Shown here: one piece after another, positions 56,795 through 64,000 of the stretch
How positions within the stretch are numbered: position 1 is the stretch's first letter
Layout: each line of letters begins with the position of its first letter
Assembly (NCBI RefSeq): GCF_022829285.1
Contig: NZ_JAKSYI010000055.1
Location: 236,074 to 300,073 of the forward strand
Source of the DNA: Methylobacterium sp. J-078
Lineage (GTDB): Bacteria; Pseudomonadota; Alphaproteobacteria; Rhizobiales; Beijerinckiaceae
Length of the DNA: 64,000 nucleotides
Reading direction: 5' to 3'
The notes under the pieces: generated by a model
The model's input: only the letters and a program-made list of their open reading frames with translations
What the model was told of the DNA's origin: nothing
Database searches by the model: none
Program-made: the position numbers and the translations under genes

Positions 56795-57558
56795 CGGCCG
56801 ACCCGGATCTTGAACTTGAACCCGCTCATCCCGAGGCGGCGCAGGGATTCCGGCAAGAGAGCCGCGCCACGAGCGGCGGCGGCGAGGATCCACGGAAAGG
56901 CGACGATGTCCCGGTCCCGGGCGAGACCGCGCGCGATGCGGGCGGCGGCGTCCTGCGCGCTGATCTCCAGGGGACGCCAGCCCTGGTACTCGCTGCCCAT
57001 GGCGGTCTTCACGTAGCCCGGCGTCACCACGTTGACGCGAACGCCGTACGGTTTCAGCTTCTCGCGCAAGGCCAGACCGTGGGCGAGGAGGGCGGCCTTG
57101 GTGCCGCTATAGGCGGGCGCGTCGGGAAGCGGCGCGAAGGCTGCCAGCGAGGAAACGAGGGCGATCTGTCCGCCCCCACGGGCCCGCATCAGCGTCGCGC
57201 AGGGCAGGGCGACGTTGAGGGCACCCACGAGGTTCACGTCCACCGTCTCGAAGGCCATGGCCTCGGTCTCGACGTCGCCCCCCGGGTCGCCGCCGTTGAT
57301 CGCCGCGTTGACGATGACAAGGTCGATCGGCCGCTGAGCATCGAGGTCCCTGAGCCAGGCGGCGATCGCGGGCCGGTCCCGGACGTCGAGGCGCTCGGTT
57401 TCGACATGGGCACCCCGGTCGCGACACGCCTGCGCCACGGCCTCGAGGCGGGGTGCGTCCCGACCATGCAGGATCAGGGTTGCGCCGGGCTGGGCATAGT
57501 GCCGGGCGAGGGCGGCGCCGATTCCGCTCGACGCGCCGGTGATCAGGGTGACGGACAT
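56791..57558 (-). CDS. Short-chain dehydrogenase/reductase
   Basis: 255 residues, classical SDR: cofactor motif TLITGASSGIGAALARHYAQ, DVRD, NAAINGG (NNAG-like), active site VSSLAAFAPLPDAPAYSGTK (Ser, Tyr, Lys). HGRDAPRL after the first helix favours NADP(H). The substrate is unknown; as part of the leftward unit with a formyltransferase and KpsS it may act on a lipid or sugar precursor of the capsule. Start at 57558 places the Rossmann motif at the N-terminus. It is 31 bases after the KpsS-like gene. Confidence 0.9.
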   Translation of the reverse strand: MSVTLITGASSGIGAALARHYAQPGATLILHGRDAPRLEAVAQACRDRGAHVETERLDVRDRPAIAAWLRDLDAQRPIDLVIVNAAINGGDPGGDVETEAMAFETVDVNLVGALNVALPCATLMRARGGGQIALVSSLAAFAPLPDAPAYSGTKAALLAHGLALREKLKPYGVRVNVVTPGYVKTAMGSEYQGWRPLEISAQDAAARIARGLARDRDIVAFPWILAAAARGAALLPESLRRLGMSGFKFKIRVGR

Positions 57559-57589
57559 CGCGTCTGCTAGCCCGGCCGCGCGGCCCGGA

Positions 57590-58897
57590 TCAATAGACCG
57601 GCGCGAGTTCCTGGGTCGGCTCGGCTTCCGCGCGGACCGCCGACGCGGCGGCGAGGGCCGCGGCGGGGAGGGCGGCTTCCAGGCGCGGGATCGTGCCCGC
57701 CACGGCACGCGCGATGGCCGGACGCGAGAAGAAGCCTCCGTTCACCTGCGAGCGGTGCAGCACCACGCGTCGGAAATCCGACATCAGCTCGGGGTCCGGC
57801 GGGGTCGGCGCGGTCCAGAACGTGTTGATCCCGCCCTGGTGGGTCAGGCCCGCCATGTTGTAGATCGCGCTGCCGGCCGCATAGGTCGGCCGACCGAGTT
57901 CGAGGGAGAGCATGCCGACCGTGCTGTTCACCAGCACGACGCCCCGGCTGCCGGCAATCAGCCGGGGCAGGTCGCCGCCGTCGATGATGTCGAGGCGGTC
58001 GTTCACGCCGTGGCGCTTGGCCGAGTGCCGGGCATAGCGGCGCCAGTTGATCAGGCCGCTGTCGAGGGGATGCAGCTTGATGAGCAGTCGGGTCGGCGCC
58101 TGCGAATGGGCGGCGAAGGACGCGATGGTCCGGTCCATGAAGGCCTCGACCCCGAGGAAGGGGGAATGCACACGGATCTGGAAGTCGCTGTCGAGTTGCA
58201 GAGGCAGGAGGAAGTAGTCCGCCGCGATGGCCTTGTAGGCCTCGTTGAGATGCGCCGCGTCCCGCCGGGTCCGGGACCGGCGTGAGAACTTCCGGATCCA
58301 GCCCGCATATTCCACCGCGATGTGGTGCGGCCGGTGCGAGCGGAAATGCGGGAAGAAGTACGGAAAGCCGAAATTCGCGATGTTGTAGGCCACGTCCCAG
58401 ATGCTGCGGCGCGCCATGTCGCCGCTGGAGGGCATGGCCCGGCCCGGCTGGGGCAGGCGGCGGGCGACGGCTCGGATCTCGTCCGCGGTCTTCGGCAGCG
58501 GCGAGTGGCCGTTCACGCCGCCGAGTTCGCAGGTGATCCAGTTCGGCCGCAGGTAGCCCTCTTCGAAGACGTGCAGGCGGACGCCGAACGGCTCGGCGGC
58601 AGCGGTGGCCGCCACGTGGTAGGGCCGGCAATCCCCGAACAGGATGATGTCGGTGATGCCGTGGCGGCGGATATAGGCCGCGACGTAGGCGCCCCAATCG
58701 GCGAAGGTGCCGCGATAATTGTCGGAAGAGAGACGCCAGAACAGCCAGTCGCCGGTCGAGAAGTTGATGCGCCGGACGTTGTGCCCGCGGGCCTTCAGCG
58801 CGCTGCCGAGGTCCGCGAAGAACGGGGAGGCAATCCCCTGGAGGAAGAGAAAGGTCGCTGGTCCATCGCGGTGCGTCTCTGCGAAGGGCTGAAGCAT
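57590..58897 (-). CDS. KpsS-like capsule polysaccharide Kdo transferase
   Basis: 435 residues matching KpsS/LipB. FLFLQGIASPFFADLGSALK at the start, FGDCRPYHVAATAAA, EEGYLRPNWITCELGGVNGH (the E-E/D-G-Y-x-R-P-x-x-x-T motif), IKLHPLDSGLINW and VVLVNSTVGMLSLELGRPTY are all recognisable. KpsS adds the first beta-Kdo of the linker to lyso-phosphatidylglycerol in ABC-exported group 2 capsules. It is divergent from the KpsC-like gene across 270 bases, which must carry both promoters. Membrane-associated, cytoplasmic face. Confidence 0.88.
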   Translation of the reverse strand: MLQPFAETHRDGPATFLFLQGIASPFFADLGSALKARGHNVRRINFSTGDWLFWRLSSDNYRGTFADWGAYVAAYIRRHGITDIILFGDCRPYHVAATAAAEPFGVRLHVFEEGYLRPNWITCELGGVNGHSPLPKTADEIRAVARRLPQPGRAMPSSGDMARRSIWDVAYNIANFGFPYFFPHFRSHRPHHIAVEYAGWIRKFSRRSRTRRDAAHLNEAYKAIAADYFLLPLQLDSDFQIRVHSPFLGVEAFMDRTIASFAAHSQAPTRLLIKLHPLDSGLINWRRYARHSAKRHGVNDRLDIIDGGDLPRLIAGSRGVVLVNSTVGMLSLELGRPTYAAGSAIYNMAGLTHQGGINTFWTAPTPPDPELMSDFRRVVLHRSQVNGGFFSRPAIARAVAGTIPRLEAALPAAALAAASAVRAEAEPTQELAPVY

Positions 58898-59167
58898 TCC
58901 TGGGACGCCTGCTCCTGCGCCCGCACAACATGCGGGCCGCCTGCCACGGGAGATTCCGTGGCACGGGACTCACATCCCAGCAATTGGGCGGAGATGGGGC
59001 TGCACAGGATTTTCGCGCCCCTGTGGTCTCTATGCAACAAAGTCATCCACAGATGCGTCCCGTTGATTGGTCCTGTCCAGCGGAACGGCAGAATGTTCGA
59101 GGCTGTCTCACAACGCGTCACGGGAAGGTGGTAAGGCAGCATCCAGTCGCCTCCACGCCACGGGACC

Positions 59168-61099
59168 ATGCCTCCGAACCTGCCGCCAACGCTCTTTTCC
59201 ACGGGCCGGACCATCCGAGCCCTGCGCGGGCAGACCGAGCGGGCAACCGGATCGTCCTTCGTAGCGCCCTGGCGCTCCGGGTCGGTCCCGGTCCTGTGGG
59301 GGCGGAACGGGTTGGGGCGGGTGGCATCCCGGCTGGGCCGGCCAGCCCTGGTGGTCGAGCCGGGGCCGCTGCTGTCGCCCTACGACACGCCGCGGACCGG
59401 TCTGGCGAGCCTGCGCTTCACCTGGCGCGACGCCCCGTTCGGCGAGAGCCCGGTCGACCTCGCGGCACTTCGGGCGCTCCGCGTCTTCGGGCGGAACCGG
59501 TTCGGGCGCCTTGACGCGAAGGCGGTGAGCGACCTGCTGGGCGGCCTCGTCGCGCCCTCCCTCGTCCTGGTCGAGGACTCCCTCGCGCGATCTCCCGCCC
59601 GCCTCGGTGGATATCTCCAGGCCGTGGCGCGCCGCTTTCCGGACGAAGACTTCGTGGTGGCCGGGAGCGAGGGATGTCCGGCGTTCCTCAAGGTGCCGTC
59701 GCCGCGCCTGCGGATCGTCAGCCGTCCCGTCGATCCCTGGGCCCTGTTTCCGCGCGTTCGGCGCGTCCTCGTATCGGACTGGGCCTTCGCCTGTGAGGCC
59801 CGGCTCACCGATGTGGAGGTCGTCTGCCTGGACGGCACGGAGGCGCCCCCGGCGGCAGAGCTCGCACGGCGTCGCTACGGGGCCGGCCTGCACTACTTCG
59901 ATCCCTGGACGCAGGCGCCGATCCCCTTCGTCGAATGCCTCGACCGCGTGGCGTGGCTGCGTGACCGCTTCGCCGAGAACGACAGGCCCACGGTTCTCGT
60001 GGGCATCTCGCGCTGGAAGCGGCCCGCCCTCGACGTGTTCATGCGGGGACCCTACGGCGATCCGGTGCACACCATGACGGCCGAGGATGCCGTGGCCGAC
60101 GCGCTTCTCCGGCAGGGCCGGATCCTCGCCTGGGCCACCCGGATGCCGGAGCGCCTCCCGACCCTCTGCGCCGAGGAAGGGATTCCTCTGGCGCGGATGG
60201 AGGACGGGTTCCTGCGCTCGGTGGGTCTCGGTGCGAGCCTGCAGCCGGGCGCGTCCATCGTGGTCGACGATCGCGGCATCTACTACGATCCGCGCACCGA
60301 GAGCCGCCTCGCCCTCATCCTGCGTGACACCACCTTCACGCCGGAGGTGGTGGCCCGGGCGCGGGCCTTGCGCGAGAGCGTGGTCGCGCGTCGCCTGAGC
60401 AAGTACAATGTCGGCCTCACCGGCGATGCCGGGACCTGGCCGACCGACCGGCGCATCGTGCTGGTGCCGGGGCAGGTCGAGGACGACGCCTCGGTGATGC
60501 ACGGCTCCCCGGTCGTGCGCTCGAACCGCGCCCTTCTGCAGGCGGCGCGGACACGCAACCCCCACGCGTTCCTCCTCTACAAGCCGCATCCCGACGTCGA
60601 GGCCGGTTTTCGCCCGGGGGCGATCCCGGAAGACGAGGCGCTCGGCCTCGCCGACCGGATCGTCGGCGGGCTCTCCATCGTCGATCTCCTCGACCGCGCC
60701 CACCACGTGGAGACGATGACGTCGCTCGCCGGATTCGAGGCGCTGATCCGGGGCCTGACCGTCGCGGTCCATGGGCGCCCGTTCTACGCGGGCTGGGGCC
60801 TGAGCGAGGATCTGGCGCCCGGCGCCGACCGTGGGCGCCGCCTCGCCCTCGACGAGCTGGTGGCCGGCACCCTCCTGCTCTACCCACTCTACCTCGATCC
60901 GGTGGCGATGAAGCCGTGCTCGGCCGAGCAGCTCCTCGACCGACTCTCGGCGGCCCGGGACGCCGCCGGCCCGACGCGCCTCGCGCTCAGCGGACCCGCG
61001 CACCTGATCATGCGCGCCCGCTACGCCGTCCTGAACCCGCTCGTCCGACGGCTCCGGCGCAAGCGCGGCGTTCCCCGGGCCGAGGAACCGAGGCGCTGA
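59168..61099 (+). CDS. KpsC-like capsule polysaccharide Kdo transferase
   Basis: 643 residues, close to KpsC length. The first module is divergent (WRSGSVPVLWGRNGLGR, then LVLVEDSLARSPARLGGYLQ). The second, better kept, has ILVGISRWKR-like strand VLVGISRWKRPALDVFM, ARMEDGFLRSVGLGASLQP, IYYDPRTESRL, VLVPGQVEDDASV, LLYKPHPDVEAGFRP and FYAGWGLSEDLAP, all diagnostic of KpsC. KpsC extends the beta-Kdo linker of phospholipid-anchored capsule. First-module motifs typical of full KpsC (EDGF type) are weaker, so one of the two transferase sites may have drifted. It is followed by an LTA-synthase-like gene nine bases later. Confidence 0.88.
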   Translation: MPPNLPPTLFSTGRTIRALRGQTERATGSSFVAPWRSGSVPVLWGRNGLGRVASRLGRPALVVEPGPLLSPYDTPRTGLASLRFTWRDAPFGESPVDLAALRALRVFGRNRFGRLDAKAVSDLLGGLVAPSLVLVEDSLARSPARLGGYLQAVARRFPDEDFVVAGSEGCPAFLKVPSPRLRIVSRPVDPWALFPRVRRVLVSDWAFACEARLTDVEVVCLDGTEAPPAAELARRRYGAGLHYFDPWTQAPIPFVECLDRVAWLRDRFAENDRPTVLVGISRWKRPALDVFMRGPYGDPVHTMTAEDAVADALLRQGRILAWATRMPERLPTLCAEEGIPLARMEDGFLRSVGLGASLQPGASIVVDDRGIYYDPRTESRLALILRDTTFTPEVVARARALRESVVARRLSKYNVGLTGDAGTWPTDRRIVLVPGQVEDDASVMHGSPVVRSNRALLQAARTRNPHAFLLYKPHPDVEAGFRPGAIPEDEALGLADRIVGGLSIVDLLDRAHHVETMTSLAGFEALIRGLTVAVHGRPFYAGWGLSEDLAPGADRGRRLALDELVAGTLLLYPLYLDPVAMKPCSAEQLLDRLSAARDAAGPTRLALSGPAHLIMRARYAVLNPLVRRLRRKRGVPRAEEPRR

Positions 61100-61107
61100 A
61101 TCCCGCG

Positions 61108-62568
61108 ATGCTGCTGCTCACATCGCTCGGCCTCGCCCTGGCGCTCTGCCTCGTCATCGAGGCCATCGAGGGCGGCTCGGTCCGCCCGGTCAGTGTACGC
61201 CCGGCCGACTTGGCCATCCGCTTCCTCGGCTACGCCCTGGTGATGGCGTTCTGGTTTCAGTTCTCCTGGCGGCCCTGGCTGGCGGGCGCCTCCTGCGTGC
61301 TCACCGTGCTCATCCTCACCGTCATCAGCCGCCTGAAGCGCGCCATCATCGGCGAGCCCCTGGTGTTCAGCGATTTCGCCCTGCTGCGGCAGGTCCCCCG
61401 GCACCCCGAGCTCTACTACACCCGCCCCTTGACCGACCCCCGCATGGCCGGGCCGATCCTCGCCGCCCTCGTGGTCGTCGGCGCCTGGTACGCGATCGAG
61501 CCGTCGATCCTACCGGTCGAGCCCAGCGTCGCCGTACTGGCGCTGTTCGCCCTGCCGTTCGGCCTGGCGACCCTGGTGGCACTCTCCGCCGAAGGCCCGG
61601 CGGCCCGCGCCCTGGCGCGGCTGTTCCCGGCTCCGGCCCTCGCGTCGGATGTCGCCCGCTTCGGCCTGCCCGCCACGATCATCGGATACGCCCTGCGCTG
61701 GCGGGCTCTGCGGCGCAGGGAAGCGGCACCCCCGCCTCCTCGGGGCGTTCCCGGCGGAGATCGCGTGCTGGTCGTGGTGCAGCTCGAATCCTTCGTCGAT
61801 CCGCGGCGCCTCGGCGGCCCGCCGCTGCCGCTGATGGACCTGATCCGGCGTCGCGCCGCCCAGTATGGGCGCCTCCGCGTCCCCGCGCACGGGGCCTACA
61901 CCATGCGCACCGAGCACGCCGTCCTGACCGGGCGCGACGCCGAGGACCTCGGCTTCGGCCTCTTCGACCCCTACCTGACCCATGGCGGGCGCGAACCCGA
62001 GAGCCTGCCCGCCCGCGCCCACGAGGCCGGATTCGAGACCCTGTTCGTGCATCCCTTCCATCGCGACTTCTTCAACCGGGCGGAGGTCGTGACGCGCCTC
62101 GGCTTCGATCGCCTGATCATGGAGGAGGCGTTCGGCGACGCGCCGCGGGTCGGGCCCTACGTGGCCGACCTCGCCCTCGCGGAGCGGGTGCTGGCGGAGG
62201 TGCGGGGGCGTTCGGCGCCGCTCTTCCTATTCTGCGTCACCATGGAAAACCACGGGCCCTGGAAGCCGGGCCGCCTGCCGGGGATCGACGATCCCCTGGC
62301 ACAGTACCTTACGCATGTGGAGAACACCGGGCGGGCCGTGGAACATCTCGTCGCCGGACTCGAAGAGCTCGACGCCATCCTCTGCGTGTTCGGCGACCAT
62401 GCGCCCGCGCTACCGAACTGCCGTCCAGGCTTCGGGGACACGGCGACGGATTACGCGATCTTCCGGTTCGGAGCGGCCCGTGCCGCCGCGCCGTTGCGGC
62501 GCGATCTAAGCGCCGATGCCCTCGGCCGCCAGCTTCGCGGATGCCTCGCGGCGGACACCGGCGCCTGA
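61108..62568 (+). CDS. LTA synthase/OpgB-like phosphoglycerol-type transferase
   Basis: 486 residues. Four to five membrane helices in the first 200 residues (LTSLGLALALCLVIEAIEG, YALVMAFWFQFSWRPWL, CVLTVLILTVISRL, PILAALVVVGAWYA), then an extracytoplasmic sulfatase-fold domain with VVVQLESFVDPRRLGG (metal-binding Glu), GAYTMRTEHAVLTG (catalytic Thr), VTMENHGPW and VFGDHAPALP (metal-binding Asp-His). Family members transfer phosphoglycerol or phosphoethanolamine from phospholipids to glycans. Placed between KpsC and Wza-like genes, it may decorate the exported polysaccharide. The start at 61108 is nine bases after the KpsC-like stop. Confidence 0.85.
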   Translation: MLLLTSLGLALALCLVIEAIEGGSVRPVSVRPADLAIRFLGYALVMAFWFQFSWRPWLAGASCVLTVLILTVISRLKRAIIGEPLVFSDFALLRQVPRHPELYYTRPLTDPRMAGPILAALVVVGAWYAIEPSILPVEPSVAVLALFALPFGLATLVALSAEGPAARALARLFPAPALASDVARFGLPATIIGYALRWRALRRREAAPPPPRGVPGGDRVLVVVQLESFVDPRRLGGPPLPLMDLIRRRAAQYGRLRVPAHGAYTMRTEHAVLTGRDAEDLGFGLFDPYLTHGGREPESLPARAHEAGFETLFVHPFHRDFFNRAEVVTRLGFDRLIMEEAFGDAPRVGPYVADLALAERVLAEVRGRSAPLFLFCVTMENHGPWKPGRLPGIDDPLAQYLTHVENTGRAVEHLVAGLEELDAILCVFGDHAPALPNCRPGFGDTATDYAIFRFGAARAAAPLRRDLSADALGRQLRGCLAADTGA

Positions 62569-62861
62569 AGCGTGGCTTTGCCACAATGGTGTCCGACAGG
62601 AGCGGTAGACCCCAGGCCTTAGGAAGGCTTTCTTGAACGTGTGGACGACCCGTTAAACCGATCGCAGCGTTTGCGTGCTATCCGGTCGGCGGCGGCCCCT
62701 CGCGTGGTCGTCCGGCGGTCCCTCGACTGCTTCCCGGTGGCGCCCGCGCGGGCACATCGGCGCAATAGAAGTGATGCTGGCGCCGTCCGCGCGCCTCGAG
62801 CCATGCGGGCGTCGTCGCCGGGTCGTCGCGTCGCGCGGCTCCGGCTTGTGGGAGAGTGACA

Positions 62862-64000
62862 ATGATTCGCAACGCGAGCCTCGCGGCCCTGGCAGCGTGC
62901 CTCGTCTCCGGCTGTTCGTCGATCCTGCCTGCGGCGGGACCGACGACCAGCGCGGTCGTGGAGGGGGCGGACGTCTCGACGAGCGAGGGCACGTTCGCCC
63001 GCTACGAGATCGTGGACCTGTCTGCGGCCACGGTGGAGGCCCTGCGCGGGCGCGCCCTGGACAGCCTGCTGGCCTCGTTCGGCGACAAGCGCCCGGCGCT
63101 GGAGCCCGTGATCGGGGTGGGCGACTTCGTGGCGGTGTCGGTCTGGGAGGCGGGCTCGGGCGGCCTGTTCTCCGGGCCCCTGGTGGCCGACCGCTTCTCG
63201 GCCGGCTCCAAGTCCGCCCTCATCCCCGAGCAGGTCGTGCCCCGCGACGGGGCCATCACCGTGCCGTATGCCGGGCGCATCCAGGTGGCCGGGCGCCGCC
63301 CGCAGGACGTGCAGGGCCTCATCGAGACCGAACTGGCCGGCAAGGCCATCCAGCCCCAGGTGCTGGTCTCGGTGACCAAGTCCGTCTCCCAGACCGTCAC
63401 GGTCACGGGCGAGGTCACCGCCGGCGCCCGCGTGCCGCTCTCGGGCAAGGGCGACCGCCTCCTCGACGTGGTGGCCACCGCCGGGGGCGTGCGCGCCCCC
63501 GTCAGCGAGACCTTCGTGCGCCTCTCGCGCGGCAACCAGACCGCCACCGTGCCCCTGACCACGGTGGTGTCGAACCCGGCCGAGAACATCTTCCTGCGCC
63601 CGGGCGACACCCTGACCCTGGTGCGCGATCCCCAGACCTTCCTGGCGGTGGGCGCGCTCGGCAACGCCAGCGAGATCCCGTTCCAGGCCGAGGGCATCAC
63701 CCTGGCCCAGGCCCTGGCCAAGGCCCGCGGCCTGTCCGACTTCCAGGCCGACCCCGCCGGCACCTTCATCTTCCGCTTCGAGCCGGCCGCCGTGGTGCGC
63801 CGCCTCAAGCCCGGCAGCCCGCTGCTGGGCACGCCCCTGGTGCCGGTGGTCTACCGGATCAACATGCGCGACCCCAACAGCCTGTTCCTCACCCAGGCCT
63901 TCCGCATGCGCAACCGCGACCTCGTCTACGTCTCCAACGCCCCCTTCACCGAGGTCCAGAAGGTCCTCTCCGTCTTCTCCACCGTCACCGCCCCCGTCTC
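62862..64000 (+). CDS. Wza/KpsD-type polysaccharide export lipoprotein, cut by window end
   Basis: 379 codons present. A lipoprotein signal peptide (ASLAALAACLVSG-C, lipobox LVSGC at about 14-18) points to the outer membrane. The Poly_export domain follows (LEPVIGVGDFVAVSVWEAG, VVPRDGAITVPYAGRIQVAG, PQVLVSVTKSVSQTVTVTGE), then SLBB-type repeats (GDRLLDVVATAGGVRAP, ENIFLRPGDTLTLVRDP, FLAVGALGNASEIPFQAEG). It forms the outer-membrane channel for capsule or exopolysaccharide. The ATG at 62862 has GGGAGAG upstream. The upstream 290 bases hold no gene I can support, only a likely promoter. The C-terminus lies beyond the window. Confidence 0.93.
   Translation, partial: MIRNASLAALAACLVSGCSSILPAAGPTTSAVVEGADVSTSEGTFARYEIVDLSAATVEALRGRALDSLLASFGDKRPALEPVIGVGDFVAVSVWEAGSGGLFSGPLVADRFSAGSKSALIPEQVVPRDGAITVPYAGRIQVAGRRPQDVQGLIETELAGKAIQPQVLVSVTKSVSQTVTVTGEVTAGARVPLSGKGDRLLDVVATAGGVRAPVSETFVRLSRGNQTATVPLTTVVSNPAENIFLRPGDTLTLVRDPQTFLAVGALGNASEIPFQAEGITLAQALAKARGLSDFQADPAGTFIFRFEPAAVVRRLKPGSPLLGTPLVPVVYRINMRDPNSLFLTQAFRMRNRDLVYVSNAPFTEVQKVLSVFSTVTAPV

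Noticed and set aside
59044..59052. A DnaA-box-like sequence TCATCCACA between the KpsS and KpsC genes
   Set aside because: One mismatch and a single copy; no cluster of boxes, AT-rich unwinding region or replication gene, so not an origin.

Overview
The window is a high-GC alphaproteobacterial chromosome segment, most likely from Methylobacterium/Methylorubrum (Hyphomicrobiales). The reasons are an NAD-linked molybdenum formate dehydrogenase operon (fdsGBA-fdhD-fdsD, the FDH2 type of M. extorquens), a second YdeP-family formate dehydrogenase-like molybdoenzyme (FDH4 type) 8 kb away, a six-gene hopanoid cluster next to dxs, a GTGA/ATGA-overlap gene style, and a small DUF6502/DUF5666 locus. 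The species is inferred from gene content only.

Layout. 1-607: 5' part of coxB. 930-8098: a LysR regulator and the fds formate dehydrogenase operon, closed by a strong hairpin. 8180-9109: a secreted proline-rich protein. 9733-16005: gltBD glutamate synthase. 16101-18801: the FDH4-like enzyme plus a 106-residue protein that reads as a free-standing sigma-70 region 1.1 domain. 19002-20384: class II DAHP synthase. 20442-21497: an HD-GYP protein, followed by about 1 kb with no convincing gene that begins with an AT-rich patch. 22486-27317: a glycoconjugate island (three glycosyltransferases rightward; a glycosyltransferase and a PIG-L deacetylase leftward). 27411-35747: a leftward operon for an oligopeptide-type ABC transporter with an amidase and a CE4 deacetylase. 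35918-39424: two Crp/Fnr-like genes (one with a lost DNA-binding end), a small coupled gene and a REC-HD-GYP protein. 39650-43090: a compact locus of small proteins around a DUF6502 protein. 43120-52134: hpnG-shc-hpnE-hpnD-hpnC-hpnA and dxs, all leftward. 52481-55902: two secreted proteins, a small protein and ettA. 55946-64000: capsule genes (formyltransferase, SDR, KpsS-like; then KpsC-like, an LTA-synthase-like transferase and a Wza-like export lipoprotein cut by the window end).

How it fits together. Formate is the last C1 oxidation step in methylotrophs. Two different formate-oxidising enzymes flank the main ammonium-assimilation enzyme GOGAT, so carbon/energy and nitrogen functions sit side by side. 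dxs feeds isoprenoid units to the hopanoid enzymes beside it. The right end makes and exports surface polysaccharide.

The most novel signal is at 40.2-41.0 kb. The sequence GTGGGA-N5-TCCCAC occurs perfectly twice, and as two half-degenerate copies, immediately upstream of three transcription units: a 183-residue protein, a coupled pair of tiny membrane proteins, and the DUF6502-DUF5666 pair. DUF6502 carries a helix-turn-helix-like N-terminus. I propose a small self-regulated regulon read by DUF6502. No tRNA, rRNA, CRISPR array, insertion sequence or phage gene was recognised.
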